From: Marinomonas fungiae
GTDB taxonomy: Bacteria; Pseudomonadota; Gammaproteobacteria; Pseudomonadales; Marinomonadaceae
Direction of reading: 5' to 3'
Assembly (NCBI RefSeq): GCF_001418205.1
Contig: NZ_LIQF01000001.1
Location: forward strand, 464,863-528,862
Length of the DNA: 64,000 nucleotides
Below, one piece after another: positions 26,116 to 36,146 of this stretch (positions are counted from its first letter, which is position 1; each line of letters opens with the position of its first letter). The notes beneath the pieces are model-generated. The model saw only the letters and a program-made list of their open reading frames with translations. It did not search any database and was not told the origin of the DNA. The position numbers and the translations under genes are program-made.

Positions 26116-28023
26116 ATGAGCCTTTCATTACAGAGTAAAATTACTCTTCAAAGCATTCTCGCCACCTTGATCGTCAGTATTGCCGTCGCATGGTTAGCCG
26201 CCAGCAAATTTAACACGACCAGCCAAAACAGCATTCAATCCGAATCGACATCTCAAGCCGAAGCCATCAATATTTACCTAAGTAATTGGTATAGCGATCG
26301 TGAAAGAACCATGTCAACCGTTCGCAAGCATCTAGAAAGCGTATTAAAACAAAACAGCGAAAACGAAGACCAAATTCTATCGATCTTACAACAAGCTCAG
26401 GCGAGCCTTGGCTTTGGGATGACTTTTCTAGGCCTCGAAAATGGTCGCATGTATCGTCATGACCCGAGCTTAAACAGCGCAGACTATGATCCACGTGTAC
26501 GCTCTTGGTATAAGGATGCAAAGGCCTCACAGCAAACCTATGTCACAGCACCATATGTCTCAGCTTCCACTCAGAAACTATCTATGACCTTCGTGGAGCC
26601 AGTGATTGTAGACGGTAAATTTGTGGGAGCGATTGGCGGCTTAGTGTTCCTTGACGACCTACTTAATCGACTATTAGAGCTTAAAGTTCTAGGCCAAGGA
26701 GAGCTGATTTTATTAAGACAAACTGGGGATATTCTTGCTCATCGTAATAAGACCCTAATCCAAAAGAATATTACCGAATCAACGTATCAAATTAACGCTG
26801 ACGATATAAAACAAGCCCTAAATGGTCATGTTTACAAAGAAATCAAAGACGACGGTGTGGCCAAATATTTATACCTGCAAGAACTAGGAAAAACCAATTG
26901 GGTGCTGGCTTTGGTCATGGATAAAGCAACCTTAATGGCACCGATGAAAGAGTTCACCACGACCGCCTCGTTATTTGTTGTCATTCTACTCGCCGTGATT
27001 GCTTTGATTGTATTCAAGGTTTCTCAATGGTTATTGAAAGATCTTAAAAATGTAACCGCTCGTCTGAAAGACATTGCAAATGGTGACGGTGACCTATCTG
27101 CCCGACTAACGAATCACAGCAAAGATGAAGTCGCAGAGCTGGTTAATGCGTTCAACCAGTTTGTTGAACGTTTGCAAGGGACAGTCAACAACATTAAAGC
27201 CATCGAAGGTCAGCTTTCACAGCAAGCCCAATCGATCAACCAGACATCAAGTCATAGCCATAATCGCCTATTAGCGCAGCAAAGCAGCATTACCATGGTC
27301 GCTACAGCAGTCAATGAAATGGCACAAGCAACCCAAGAAATCGCCGACAATGCGCTTGAAACAGCTCAAAACGCTGACAACGCTGTGTCTTCAAGTGAAT
27401 CAGGTCAAGCTCAGATTGACGCTAGCCAACATAGTATTCAACAGCTAGCCAACGACGTCAGCTCTGTTTCCGAAGTCATTCAGCGTGTGAGCCAAGATGC
27501 TGAGAATATAAATTCAATCCTGAAAACCATTTCCGACATCGCAGAGCAAACCAACTTACTTGCTTTAAACGCTGCCATTGAAGCGGCACGTGCAGGAGAG
27601 CAAGGTCGCGGGTTTGCTGTTGTAGCCGATGAAGTACGCGTACTCAGCCAACGCACTTACAGCTCGATTGAAGAAATTCAGAAAATGATCGAAAACCTGC
27701 AACACAGTAGTAGCAATGCGGTGACACAAATTCAGCGCAGCCATGAGCAAGCTGAGCGCAGTGTTCAAGACATTCATACCGCTCGCGAAAGCTTTGAAGA
27801 GATTAAGCGTCTGATTACTAGCATTAGTGACCGTGCCACACAGATTGCCAGTGCTACAGAGGAGCAAACCAGTGTCACTAAAGGCATCAGTGAAAACACC
27901 ACTGAAGTCGATGATGGTGCGCGCGAGATGGTGACTTTCGCCCATGAGAACGCTGAGACTGCCAGACAATTGGCGCAATTAACCAGCGATTTGAAAGATA
28001 ACGTTCACTATTTCAAAAGCTAA
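26116..28023 (+). CDS. Methyl-accepting chemotaxis protein, dCache type
   Basis: Chemoreceptor of 635 residues: first membrane helix (~8-28), periplasmic dCache-like sensor (~30-275, containing [12 protein letters not shown] and AGLxF-type features), second helix (~278-302), HAMP (~303-360) and a cytoplasmic signalling domain with the hairpin tip [32 protein letters not shown]. The DPR-x-RSWY pattern in the distal sensor module is typical of double-Cache receptors for amino acids or related ligands. Monocistronic, with AAAAGGAAT before the ATG at 26116 and a strong terminator after. No che genes are in the window. Confidence 0.94.
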   Translation: MSLSLQSKITLQSILATLIVSIAVAWLAASKFNTTSQNSIQSESTSQAEAINIYLSNWYSDRERTMSTVRKHLESVLKQNSENEDQILSILQQAQASLGFGMTFLGLENGRMYRHDPSLNSADYDPRVRSWYKDAKASQQTYVTAPYVSASTQKLSMTFVEPVIVDGKFVGAIGGLVFLDDLLNRLLELKVLGQGELILLRQTGDILAHRNKTLIQKNITESTYQINADDIKQALNGHVYKEIKDDGVAKYLYLQELGKTNWVLALVMDKATLMAPMKEFTTTASLFVVILLAVIALIVFKVSQWLLKDLKNVTARLKDIANGDGDLSARLTNHSKDEVAELVNAFNQFVERLQGTVNNIKAIEGQLSQQAQSINQTSSHSHNRLLAQQSSITMVATAVNEMAQATQEIADNALETAQNADNAVSSSESGQAQIDASQHSIQQLANDVSSVSEVIQRVSQDAENINSILKTISDIAEQTNLLALNAAIEAARAGEQGRGFAVVADEVRVLSQRTYSSIEEIQKMIENLQHSSSNAVTQIQRSHEQAERSVQDIHTARESFEEIKRLITSISDRATQIASATEEQTSVTKGISENTTEVDDGAREMVTFAHENAETARQLAQLTSDLKDNVHYFKS

Positions 28024-28040
28024 GCAAATCTAGCTCAAAA

Positions 28041-28068
28041 AAATGCCCAGTTCTCAAACTGGGCATTT
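28041..28068. terminator. Bidirectional terminator between the chemoreceptor and nnrU genes
   Basis: Perfect 12-bp stem (28041-28052 with 28057-28068), CTCA loop, A run before and T run after. Confidence 0.88.
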
Positions 28069-28081
28069 TGCTTTTAGATGC

Positions 28082-28663
28082 TTACACAGCAAACGGCGCC
28101 ACGCCTATCAGCAAGCCATGTAAATAAAATGCGACCAAAGCATAAGCCAAAACCGCCACGACCACCGCGATGATATCGTACTTAAAATCAGGCGCTTCAA
28201 ATTGAACACCTTCGGCTTTAAATTGACGACGGGTGATAACGAAGTTGACCACCGCCCACACTAAAAATGAACCAAACAACAACACGTCTGCCGTTGTGCC
28301 ATTACTGATCAAATGGGCCAAAGCCCACAATTTAATCCCGACGACCATCGGGCAGCCTACTCGTGCTTTAATCTTAGAATAAGGCATTGCTGCTGCGGCG
28401 ATATAGATAAAAGCAAACAGAACCAATAGTGCCGCAAGATGACGTGTCCAAACCGGTGGGAACCAAAGCCACTCGGCGCTGTAGCGCGCGTAGCCATAGC
28501 CCATAATCAAAGTCAATAAACCAACAATCGCCACCGCAGCATGCAACATTTTCCAGTTGCTTTTTCCTAGCTGTTGCATCATAAATACACGCCATTCAGG
28601 CGCAAATAATCGTATCGAGTGGATCCCGATAAACAAAACCAAACCAACCAATAACAGCGCCAT
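28082..28663 (-). CDS. NnrU-family membrane protein
   Basis: 193-residue integral membrane protein with five to six helices. It matches the NnrU family by the N-terminal GLVLFIGIHSIRLFAPEWR and the central RVGCPMVVGIKLWALAHLISNGTTADVLLFGSFLVWAV. NnrU was named from nitrogen-oxide metabolism, but most members occur in genomes without denitrification and their activity is not established. It has distant similarity to isoprenylcysteine methyltransferase-type membrane proteins. No nir/nor genes lie near. Monocistronic. Confidence 0.85.
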   Translation of the reverse strand: MALLLVGLVLFIGIHSIRLFAPEWRVFMMQQLGKSNWKMLHAAVAIVGLLTLIMGYGYARYSAEWLWFPPVWTRHLAALLVLFAFIYIAAAAMPYSKIKARVGCPMVVGIKLWALAHLISNGTTADVLLFGSFLVWAVVNFVITRRQFKAEGVQFEAPDFKYDIIAVVVAVLAYALVAFYLHGLLIGVAPFAV

Positions 28664-28971
28664 GTTTTTCTCCTATCCGAGTTTTGTGAAGGCCGTTAAC
28701 TTAATCGCTCAAGAGCCCTGTACAGAAACATAAAAAGATCTATCAGCCGTTCATATTTCAGTAGCATTTCCTATATTATTCAATCAATTATACAGTCTTT
28801 ACAATCTATGAATGCGACTACTTTATATTTCGTTTTCTTTGCGAAATCTCGACACCAAAACCACACTCTGGTTGGCATTAATCATTATCATTAATTCTGA
28901 TCCCAAAATTTGAAGCAAATTCATCGCTTGGCCCATAACTTAATCTCATTGGACAAAGATCTCATTTTTTT
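28664..28971. other. 308-base divergent leader of nnrU and opgG
   Basis: AT-rich, no gene. It contains a Fur-like repeat of ATCATT units at 28877-28897 about 75 bases before opgG. No other structure recognised. Confidence 0.6.
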
Positions 28972-30537
28972 ATGCTTAAATTTACGACGTTTACATTACC
29001 GCTTCTGACGGCTCTATCACTGCCTATCCAAGGGATAGCTGAAGACAGCGCACCAACTCAAGAGCCAACCAATACTAAAGTGGTTGCAGACGCCGCTTCT
29101 GAAAATACTGGCTATAGTTTCAGCCAACAAACCGTGATCGACATGGCTAGAGAGCTATCGCAATCGCCAATGCAAGCACCTGACAAAGCGCCGGCGGCTC
29201 TCAATAATCTTGACTACGACACTTATCGGAAAATTAATTTTCAACAGAATCAAGCGGTTTGGGGCAAGTCACCGACACAGTTCTCGATCCAACTGTTCGC
29301 ACCTGGCTTTCTTTATAAAGATTTAGTGGAAATCGATGCCGTAGAAAACGGCCGCGCATTTCCCATTAAAGCCACTAAAGATTCTTTCATTACGCCGACA
29401 GAAGAGATAGATCAGCTGATTTCTGATTTGGGCAAATTTGCGGGCCTACGCCTACATTACCCAATCAACAAGCCGGATTACAAAGACGAGTTTATTGTGT
29501 TCCAAGGCGCTAGCTACTTTCGCGCTGTATCAAAAGCACAACAATACGGTGTCTCTGCTCGCGGCCTAGCAGTGGACGTTGCGCAACCAACCGGTGAAGA
29601 GTTCCCGATGTTTCGCCACTTTTGGATTGAGCGTCCATCGTCAACCCAGCAAGCGATCGTAGTACATGCATTACTTGACAGTAAGAGTGTAACTGGTGCT
29701 TACCGATTTGGCATTTACCCAGGCTCCCCAACTCGCATTGATGTAGAAGCGACTCTATTCCCTCGTCGCGACCTTAATCACATCGGTTTAGCACCATTGA
29801 CGTCAATGTATATGTTTAATGGCGCCTTAGATCATCCGAAAACAGAAGACTACCGTCGTGCCGTACACGATTCTGAAGGACTACAAATTCTTACGGGACG
29901 TGGAGAAATGCTGTGGCGTCCACTAAGCAACCCTGAGACCTTGCAAATTAGTGCCTTTATGGATCAATCCCCTCAAGGCTTTGGACTCATTCAACGTAAC
30001 CGTGACTTTGAAGATTATTTGGATCTAGAAGCACAATACGAGAAACGCCCTTCTGTGTGGATCAAGCCATTAGGTGATTGGGGGGCTGGACACGTTGAAC
30101 TGGTTGAAATTCCGTCTAATTCCGAAGCCAATGACAACATTGTTGCTTACTGGCAACCCAAGGAAACACTGAAAAAAGATCAAGCGTTTAACTACTCTTA
30201 TCGTCTGACACTGACCAATGACACACCGATTTTATCCGGTAAACCGCATGTGGTACGAAGTGCTCAAGGCCATAAGTTAGCCTCTAAAGACCCACAAGTT
30301 GTGATTGATTTTAACAATATTGAAGTTGAAGACCTTGACTCCGTTAAAGTCGATGCATCGATCAGTGAAGGTCAAATTCTAGAAGCTCATGTGACGCAGA
30401 ACCCGTACGAGAAAGGCCTACGAGCGTTCATCACATTTGATCCAGACAATGCAAACTCAGCTGAACTGCGTGTGCAGTTGAAGCAAAATGACACGCCTTT
30501 AGCTGCCACTTGGTTATACCGTTGGGTGAGTAAATAA
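28972..30537 (+). CDS. opgG: Periplasmic glucan biosynthesis protein OpgG
   Basis: Periplasmic protein needed for the backbone or branching of osmoregulated periplasmic glucans. 521 residues (E. coli OpgG about 511) with a Sec signal peptide (MLKFTTFTLPLLTALSLPIQGIA) rather than the Tat signal of the paralogue OpgD. The conserved YRKINFQQNQAVWG, LFAPGFLY and LGLAPLTSMYMF-like blocks are present, followed by the C-terminal Ig-like domain (from about residue 395). Its stop shares one base with the opgH start (TAATG), the classic mdoGH arrangement. The ribosome site is weak. Confidence 0.94.
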   Translation: MLKFTTFTLPLLTALSLPIQGIAEDSAPTQEPTNTKVVADAASENTGYSFSQQTVIDMARELSQSPMQAPDKAPAALNNLDYDTYRKINFQQNQAVWGKSPTQFSIQLFAPGFLYKDLVEIDAVENGRAFPIKATKDSFITPTEEIDQLISDLGKFAGLRLHYPINKPDYKDEFIVFQGASYFRAVSKAQQYGVSARGLAVDVAQPTGEEFPMFRHFWIERPSSTQQAIVVHALLDSKSVTGAYRFGIYPGSPTRIDVEATLFPRRDLNHIGLAPLTSMYMFNGALDHPKTEDYRRAVHDSEGLQILTGRGEMLWRPLSNPETLQISAFMDQSPQGFGLIQRNRDFEDYLDLEAQYEKRPSVWIKPLGDWGAGHVELVEIPSNSEANDNIVAYWQPKETLKKDQAFNYSYRLTLTNDTPILSGKPHVVRSAQGHKLASKDPQVVIDFNNIEVEDLDSVKVDASISEGQILEAHVTQNPYEKGLRAFITFDPDNANSAELRVQLKQNDTPLAATWLYRWVSK

Positions 30538-32681
30538 TGAATCAGACGACACAAAATTCAGGCTTGTACGCGCTACCAAATGAAGCGCCGCTCGATATGC
30601 CTCGTCATGTGGTAAACGAAATTCGCCAGACTGCGAAGAAGCAGAATCAGCATTTCTTTGTAACCACGTTGCTGTCCCGCCTATTTGTTTTTCTTGGCAC
30701 ATTAGGATTATCAGCTTACGGCGCTTACGAAATGTATGCGGTGTTGAGTACCAACCACATCACTTGGTTACAGTGGTTATTTTTAGCCCTGTTCTGCGTT
30801 AACTTTACTTGGATCTCGTTTGCTTTTACTCAAGCAACACTTGGCTTACTGTTTAAGTTAGCGCCGTTCAAGCGCAAACGTAAGGAGCTAGATGCAACTG
30901 GCGTCACCGCTATTTTATTGCCCGTTTATAATGAAGATCCCGTTCGTATCCGTGCCAGCATTGAAGCCATGCATGAAGACCTATTAGAAAAAGCGCCGGG
31001 TAAATTTGCCTTTTTCATCTTAAGTGACACCAATCGAGCAGAAAACAGCATCAAGGAAAAGCACACTTTCTATCCGATTCTAAATCAGAACACCGAGGCA
31101 TGCCCAATTTACTACCGTCGTCGTTTAAACAATGCGGAAAGGAAAGCCGGTAACGTGGCGGAATGGGTCACACGTTTTGGTAATGACTATGAGTGCATGA
31201 TTGTACTGGATGCTGACAGTTTGATGAGTGCGGAATGTTTGTTGTCCATGTCTCGTCGCATGGCAGCTGAACCATCATTAGGTCTGATTCAAACCTTACC
31301 GACGATCATTCGCGCTGATACTCTTTACAGCCGTATTCAGCAATTTGCAAACCAGTGTTTTGGACCGATTTACGCAGCTGGGTTAACGACTTGGCACGGT
31401 AATGCGTCAAACTTCTGGGGGCACAACGCCATCATTCGTACCAAAGCGTTCGCGGAAGCTTGTGGTTTGCCTATTTTGCCTGGCAAAGCACCATTTGGCG
31501 GCCATGTGATGAGTCATGACTTTATTGAAGCAGCGTTACTACGTCGTGCGGGCTGGGGGGTACGTTTTGATACCGATTTACAAGCTTCCTATGAAGAGGC
31601 TCCACCATCCCTAATTGATGTGATGGTACGCGACCGCCGATGGTGTCAGGGCAATTTACAACATAAAGCCTTCGTAAAAGCAAAAGGCCTGCATTTCGTT
31701 TCTCGCATGCACTTGATGACAGGTATTTTCTCTTACTTCAGCGCAGTTTTTTGGTTTGCCTTGATCAGTGTAGGTTTTGCCTTGGCGGTACAGGCTTACT
31801 TTGTTAAACCCGACTATTTCAATAATCTGTCGCTGTTCCCAAATTGGCCTGTGTTCGACTTCGAAAAAGCCCGCTCTTTGTTTATTGTTTCCATGGGGCT
31901 GGTCTTAGCACCTAAACTTTATGGCTGGCTGAGTGCCCTACTGCACTGGCAGCAATGTCGTAAGTTTGGCGGTCCAATTATGCTGACCTTGGATACCCTA
32001 CTAGAGATTCTAGTATCGGCTTTGTACGCACCTATCTTGATGTTCTCTCAATTCCTAGTAGTAATGGACGTACTACGTGGACGCGACAGTGGCTGGAAAC
32101 CTCAGTCTCGTGATGATGGCGCAAACAAATGGAAGGAAGCCACGCGTGCTCACATTTACCACACTATTTTAGGCATAGGACTGGCGGTAAGCTCTTATTT
32201 TCTAAGCCCACAGTTGTTCTATTGGTCAATGCCAATCACTTTTGGCCTAATCTTCTCAATTCCGTTGTCTTGGTTAAGTGGCGGTTCAAAACGTGGTAAC
32301 TTACTATCAAAATTTGGCTTTTTGAAAGGTCCAGAGGAGCGCCGTCCATCGGAAATTGTTACTCGTCTTGAGAATAAACTAACTCAGCTGGAGCAACATT
32401 CCTCTGAGCTATCTAACATTCCGTTGCGCGCCTATATCAACAATGTGGACTTTTATGCTTGGCACCTTGCGCAATTACCTGAACAAGAGAACAACCAGTT
32501 TGATCGGCATAAAGTATGTGCTACTTGGCTAATTGAGCACAGCGATTCTATTGAAGACCTAATGGCTCATCTTAATGAACAAGAGCATTTAGCCATTATC
32601 AAGTATCGCTCACTGTTCTTGAGACTTAGTAAATTTTTGCCCGAAAAAGTTACGGATACAAACCACAAGGCTTACGCCTAA
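30537..32681 (+). CDS. opgH: Glucans biosynthesis glucosyltransferase H
   Basis: Inner-membrane family 2 glycosyltransferase polymerising the beta-1,2-glucan backbone of osmoregulated periplasmic glucans from UDP-glucose. 714 residues, shorter than the E. coli protein (about 847) at both ends. Two N-terminal helices (~45-65, 78-100) precede the catalytic domain with LPVYNEDP, DAD (225-227), the SHDF base motif (Asp328) and RRWCQGN (367-373); four to six helices then follow. It is translationally coupled to opgG. The shorter N-terminus may lack the segment that in E. coli acts on FtsZ, which is inference. Confidence 0.94.
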   Translation: MNQTTQNSGLYALPNEAPLDMPRHVVNEIRQTAKKQNQHFFVTTLLSRLFVFLGTLGLSAYGAYEMYAVLSTNHITWLQWLFLALFCVNFTWISFAFTQATLGLLFKLAPFKRKRKELDATGVTAILLPVYNEDPVRIRASIEAMHEDLLEKAPGKFAFFILSDTNRAENSIKEKHTFYPILNQNTEACPIYYRRRLNNAERKAGNVAEWVTRFGNDYECMIVLDADSLMSAECLLSMSRRMAAEPSLGLIQTLPTIIRADTLYSRIQQFANQCFGPIYAAGLTTWHGNASNFWGHNAIIRTKAFAEACGLPILPGKAPFGGHVMSHDFIEAALLRRAGWGVRFDTDLQASYEEAPPSLIDVMVRDRRWCQGNLQHKAFVKAKGLHFVSRMHLMTGIFSYFSAVFWFALISVGFALAVQAYFVKPDYFNNLSLFPNWPVFDFEKARSLFIVSMGLVLAPKLYGWLSALLHWQQCRKFGGPIMLTLDTLLEILVSALYAPILMFSQFLVVMDVLRGRDSGWKPQSRDDGANKWKEATRAHIYHTILGIGLAVSSYFLSPQLFYWSMPITFGLIFSIPLSWLSGGSKRGNLLSKFGFLKGPEERRPSEIVTRLENKLTQLEQHSSELSNIPLRAYINNVDFYAWHLAQLPEQENNQFDRHKVCATWLIEHSDSIEDLMAHLNEQEHLAIIKYRSLFLRLSKFLPEKVTDTNHKAYA

Positions 32682-32687
32682 CGTTTG

Positions 32688-32716
32688 AAAAGCCGCTCGC
32701 CATAGCGGCTTTTTTA
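32688..32716 (+). terminator. Terminator of opgGH
   Basis: Stem AAGCCGCT / AGCGGCTT followed by seven T with short interruptions, directly after the opgH stop. Confidence 0.85.
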
Positions 32717-32954
32717 TTTCCTAATGACATGTCGATACACCTAAAAACTCACGCCAGATTCGCGCACCCGTTAATCAATCCACGCTTTTTACACTCTTCG
32801 ATACGTCATTTCATGACATAGATTAATAAAAATAACTTATAAAACGCTCACATCCCTCAAATTTTGATCTAGGTTAATTTTTTTTTCGTTCAGAGGCGTA
32901 TTGTTGCCACATCTTATTTGCAACGTTAATTTGCATCCATCAGGAGACAACGAT

Positions 32955-33563
32955 ATGAAATCAGTAACTAAAATCGCTCTACTTTCTGCAGCAATCGTAA
33001 GCGCACCATTGGCAATGGCTCATGAAGCAGGCGATATGTTTGTTCGTGGCGGTCTAATCAATGTAATGCCAGATGAAAGCAGCACAGGTCTAGACCTTAG
33101 TGTTGGCAACGATCTTCAAATCGGTCTAACGGCAACATACATGTACACTGATAACATCGGTATGGAGCTTCTAGCAGCAACACCTTTCACTCACGATGTA
33201 GATCTTGCTGGTGCAGGTAAAATCGGTGAAGTGTCTCACCTACCACCATCTCTAATGGTGCAATATTACTTTGGCCAAGCTGATAGCGCAGTGCGTCCAT
33301 ACGTAGGCGCTGGTTTGAACTACACCATTTTCTTTGACGAGAAAACTGAAGGTGCTATCGCGGGTACAGATCTAGAGTTAGATGACTCTTTTGGTGTGGC
33401 GGCACAAGCGGGTGTCGATTTCAACATCACTGATAACCTATTTATTAACGCTTCTGTTTGGTACATGGATATCAACACTGACGTTAAACTGGATGGTGTT
33501 AAGTCTGCTGAGCTAGACATTGATCCAATTTCTGTAATGGCAAGCGTTGGTTACACTTTCTAA
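32955..33563 (+). CDS. ompW: Outer-membrane protein OmpW
   Basis: Eight-stranded outer-membrane beta-barrel of the OmpW family, 202 residues. Signal peptide MKSVTKIALLSAAIVSAPLAMA, then the family opening HEAGDMFVRGGLINVMPDESS, a PxLMVQYYF strand and the terminal strand ending in Phe (SVGYTF) recognised by BamA. OmpW forms a small hydrophobic channel. The ATG at 32955 follows CAGGAG by eight bases, so an apparent longer reading frame from 32901 is not used. It is monocistronic with a strong terminator. Confidence 0.94.
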   Translation: MKSVTKIALLSAAIVSAPLAMAHEAGDMFVRGGLINVMPDESSTGLDLSVGNDLQIGLTATYMYTDNIGMELLAATPFTHDVDLAGAGKIGEVSHLPPSLMVQYYFGQADSAVRPYVGAGLNYTIFFDEKTEGAIAGTDLELDDSFGVAAQAGVDFNITDNLFINASVWYMDINTDVKLDGVKSAELDIDPISVMASVGYTF

Positions 33564-33595
33564 ACTAATGCTCGACTAACTGTACTCCACTGAAG

Positions 33596-33635
33596 AGCCC
33601 CGCTGGATAAGGACTGTCCAGCGGGGCTTTTTTTA
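33596..33635 (+). terminator. Terminator of ompW
   Basis: 12-bp perfect stem (33596-33607 with 33617-33628), then seven T. Confidence 0.9.
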
Positions 33636-33812
33636 TGGCAAAAACAAACGTAAAGAATCATTAAACTCCTGCTATTTTTGGCAATATCAAGCACACAAAC
33701 TGAACCAAACGCATATCAAACGTGGAGATGAGGCACTCTGTATTTACTCTTAATCCTTAACGTACAACACTGAATTCGTTGCAAACAAAAACGGTCACAA
33801 GGAGTAATACCA

Positions 33813-34382
33813 ATGAAAAAAGTCATGCCGATCTTAGCCAGCAGTGTTGCCCTAACAGCATTTGCAAGTGTCGCTCAAGCACAAGACTGGAGTACTCACG
33901 ACAGTGGACTTTACGTGGGCGGTAATTACGGCTATCTCAAAGTAGATGGAGACGATGATTTCGATGATAACAACGACGTATGGCAAGGTTTAGTAGGCTA
34001 CCGTTTTAATCAGTTCTTTGCTCTGGAAGGTGGCTACACTGACTTCGGTTCTTATGGCGGAAGCTTGGCGAATGCCGAAACAGATGGCTACAGCGCCGCG
34101 GTTAAAGGCATCTTGCCATTAACAGATTCCATTGAGTTTTTCGCTAAAGCAGGCCAAATGTGGTACGACACAGACTACACTGTTGCTGGACTAAGCGGTA
34201 GTTCTGATGATGAAGCGCTGTTTGCCGGCGCAGGCTTAAACTTTAAATTGTCAGAGCAATTATTGCTAAATGCTCAATACACTTGGTACGACGCAGAGTT
34301 GAGTGTCGACGATGTAGATGAAGATACGGATTTTGATACTAACTTTAACCAAGCTAGCGTCGGTGTTGAGTACCGTTTCTAA
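33813..34382 (+). CDS. OmpA-like outer-membrane beta-barrel protein
   Basis: 189-residue predicted eight-stranded porin-like barrel. Signal peptide MKKVMPILASSVALTAFASVAQA, then SGLYVGGNYGYLKVDGD, repeated alternating beta strands (VGYRFNQFFALEGGYTDFG; FFAKAGQMWYDTDY; LLLNAQYTWYDAEL) and a C-terminal Phe (VGVEYRF). It corresponds to the OmpA membrane domain without the peptidoglycan-binding domain. Two loops are strongly acidic (DGDDDFDDNND near residues 45-56; DDVDEDTDFD near 167), suggesting cation interaction, which is inference. It lies after ompW but has a separate terminator-bounded unit. Confidence 0.88.
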   Translation: MKKVMPILASSVALTAFASVAQAQDWSTHDSGLYVGGNYGYLKVDGDDDFDDNNDVWQGLVGYRFNQFFALEGGYTDFGSYGGSLANAETDGYSAAVKGILPLTDSIEFFAKAGQMWYDTDYTVAGLSGSSDDEALFAGAGLNFKLSEQLLLNAQYTWYDAELSVDDVDEDTDFDTNFNQASVGVEYRF

Positions 34383-34413
34383 CAAACCCAACACGCTAAT
34401 AAACTAAACCTAA

Positions 34414-34449
34414 TAAAAAAGCCCACGAATCATGCGTGGGCTTTTTTTG
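34414..34449. terminator. Bidirectional terminator after the OmpA-like gene
   Basis: Stem AAAGCCCACG / CGTGGGCTTT (34418-34427 with 34435-34444) with A and T runs. It also ends the converging MFS operon. Confidence 0.88.
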
Positions 34450-34475
34450 TAATGTGAGCATCTAAAAAACCAGAT

Positions 34476-35696
34476 TTAAGAAGCGTGATTCAAAGCCGTC
34501 ACTTGACGATATAGACCATAGCCAGCAATACAGCCGACTAGAGCAAAGCCAAGCCAAATCCACTCTCGCGGCATAGCTTGCCATGATAGTAATGCCCCTA
34601 CACCTATATTTCCTAAGAAAGCCGTCACCCCACCCATGCAGGAATAAAGTCCATAATAACTACCAAGTTCAGATTTATGACAAAACGTTGGCACATAAGA
34701 ACCCAGTAGCGGTAAAACCAACATCGACCCAAAGCTGAATAACACGGCATATACGATAAAGTTCAACCCAGAAAATACTTCAAACTGGAACATAAACAAT
34801 AAGTAAGAGCAGCCCATTAAGGTAATACCCGCTCCCATTGCCTTGGCATTGCCAATCGTCTTAGATACCCAACGACTAATCGGCATTTGCAGTAGAATGC
34901 CCATAATAGAAGACGTCATAAAGACCCAAGTGATGACATCGGAACTAAGCTGTCGAAACGATACTTCATCGGGTAACGACAAATACAATTGATGAAAGAA
35001 AAGCTGAAAAGCGCAGGCGCAACAGATAAATTTTATAAACGCTCTATTGCGTAGCATGCTATGCCATTGATGCCAGAATCGTCCCTGCGCTCCGCCACGG
35101 CGTTCTTGCTCTAAAAGCTCAGGCAGGAAACACCACTGCACGAAAAACAACACCATGAATAAAGCAGCCGCACCGACTCCCACCCACAGAAATTCTAGAC
35201 TTAGTAACGCGATACCTAACAAAGGCCCAAGAAACATCCCCGCTTCACTGGTCCAGTTTTGCATTGCGAAAATACGATCTCGTCTAAGCTGGTCAGGGGC
35301 CTCATAAGCCAAATAAGCGTTACTTGATGGCGTAAATAAGGCTCCTGCAAACCCCGTCAGGAACGCCCCTAACAATAGTAACGGCAAATTCGCGGCCACA
35401 CCTAATAAAGCAAACCCCGCCACTCTCACTAAACAGCCAAGAAGAATCAACCGCTTATAGCCTAAATAGTCTCCTAACGTGCCGCCGACTAAAAACATCC
35501 CTTGCTGGCTCAACACACGCAGACCAATCACTAGCCCTACATGCCAAGGGCTAAGACCGAGGTTACGCTGCAGATGGTCTGCCAAATACGGCAGCAGCAT
35601 GTAGAAACCTAAATTAAAGGTAAAACCATTGATGACCAAGACACGACTAGCTGCCGATAACTGACGCCAGTCGGCCAAAAAGTGATTTGCATTCAT
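34476..35696 (-). CDS. MFS transporter (MdtH-like)
   Basis: About 406-residue twelve-helix major facilitator with the motif GGTLGDYLGYKR after helix 2 and the DHLQRNLGLSPWHVGLVIGLRVLSQQGMF segment resembling the MdtH/YceL branch of exporters. It is the last gene of a four-gene minus-strand run (permease, ATPase, pseudoazurin, MFS) and starts nine bases after the pseudoazurin stop. It is therefore co-transcribed with an iron-type importer. In that context it could export a chelator or import a metal complex across the inner membrane; the sequence does not decide this. Confidence 0.86.
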   Translation of the reverse strand: MNANHFLADWRQLSAASRVLVINGFTFNLGFYMLLPYLADHLQRNLGLSPWHVGLVIGLRVLSQQGMFLVGGTLGDYLGYKRLILLGCLVRVAGFALLGVAANLPLLLLGAFLTGFAGALFTPSSNAYLAYEAPDQLRRDRIFAMQNWTSEAGMFLGPLLGIALLSLEFLWVGVGAAALFMVLFFVQWCFLPELLEQERRGGAQGRFWHQWHSMLRNRAFIKFICCACAFQLFFHQLYLSLPDEVSFRQLSSDVITWVFMTSSIMGILLQMPISRWVSKTIGNAKAMGAGITLMGCSYLLFMFQFEVFSGLNFIVYAVLFSFGSMLVLPLLGSYVPTFCHKSELGSYYGLYSCMGGVTAFLGNIGVGALLSWQAMPREWIWLGFALVGCIAGYGLYRQVTALNHAS

Positions 35697-35705
35697 AAGA
35701 AAGGG

Positions 35706-36146
35706 TTATTCAAGATTTTTTAAAAGTGCGTCAACACGCTCTGGGTGTAATGCTACTTTAGCGCGTAGGGAGGGATATTTAGCATCGACTGCCGCCTTGT
35801 TGATCGGGTTACCAACTTGAATCACACCCACCATCCCCATCATCAAATGGGGCGGACAGTAATAAAGGTTAATCCCCTCATGATCAAGGGAAATCTGGTA
35901 AGTCTCGTTCAGTTTTGAAGACCAAGCGTCCTGCCCATCGGCTGTCACATAAGATTTGACATGATGTCCTGACTGAGTCGGGACGAAAGTTACCGTATCC
36001 CCTACTTGCGCTTGAATAAAGTCGGGCTCAAACACCATTGGGCCCTTTTCACCGTAGCTCAGCATCTTAATCTGCCAATCTTTGGCTTGTGTATTGAGCG
36101 ACACTGTAAGTGCCCATAATGTCATGAGAACAAACTTAAAGGGCAT
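35706..36146 (-). CDS. Pseudoazurin-type periplasmic cupredoxin
   Basis: Type 1 blue-copper electron carrier of 146 residues with a signal peptide (cleavage after TQA, residue ~21). All four copper ligands are in the pseudoazurin arrangement: His61 (SGHHV), Cys97, His100 and Met105 in YYCPPHLMMGM (C-x2-H-x4-M). The C-terminal helical extension (NPINKAAVDAKYP...) is also pseudoazurin-like. Pseudoazurin normally donates electrons to nitrite or nitrous oxide reductase, but here its start overlaps the end of an iron-type ABC ATPase gene by 11 bases. This implies a function tied to that importer, perhaps redox release or oxidation of the metal complex, which is inference. Confidence 0.9.
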   Translation of the reverse strand: MPFKFVLMTLWALTVSLNTQAKDWQIKMLSYGEKGPMVFEPDFIQAQVGDTVTFVPTQSGHHVKSYVTADGQDAWSSKLNETYQISLDHEGINLYYCPPHLMMGMVGVIQVGNPINKAAVDAKYPSLRAKVALHPERVDALLKNLE

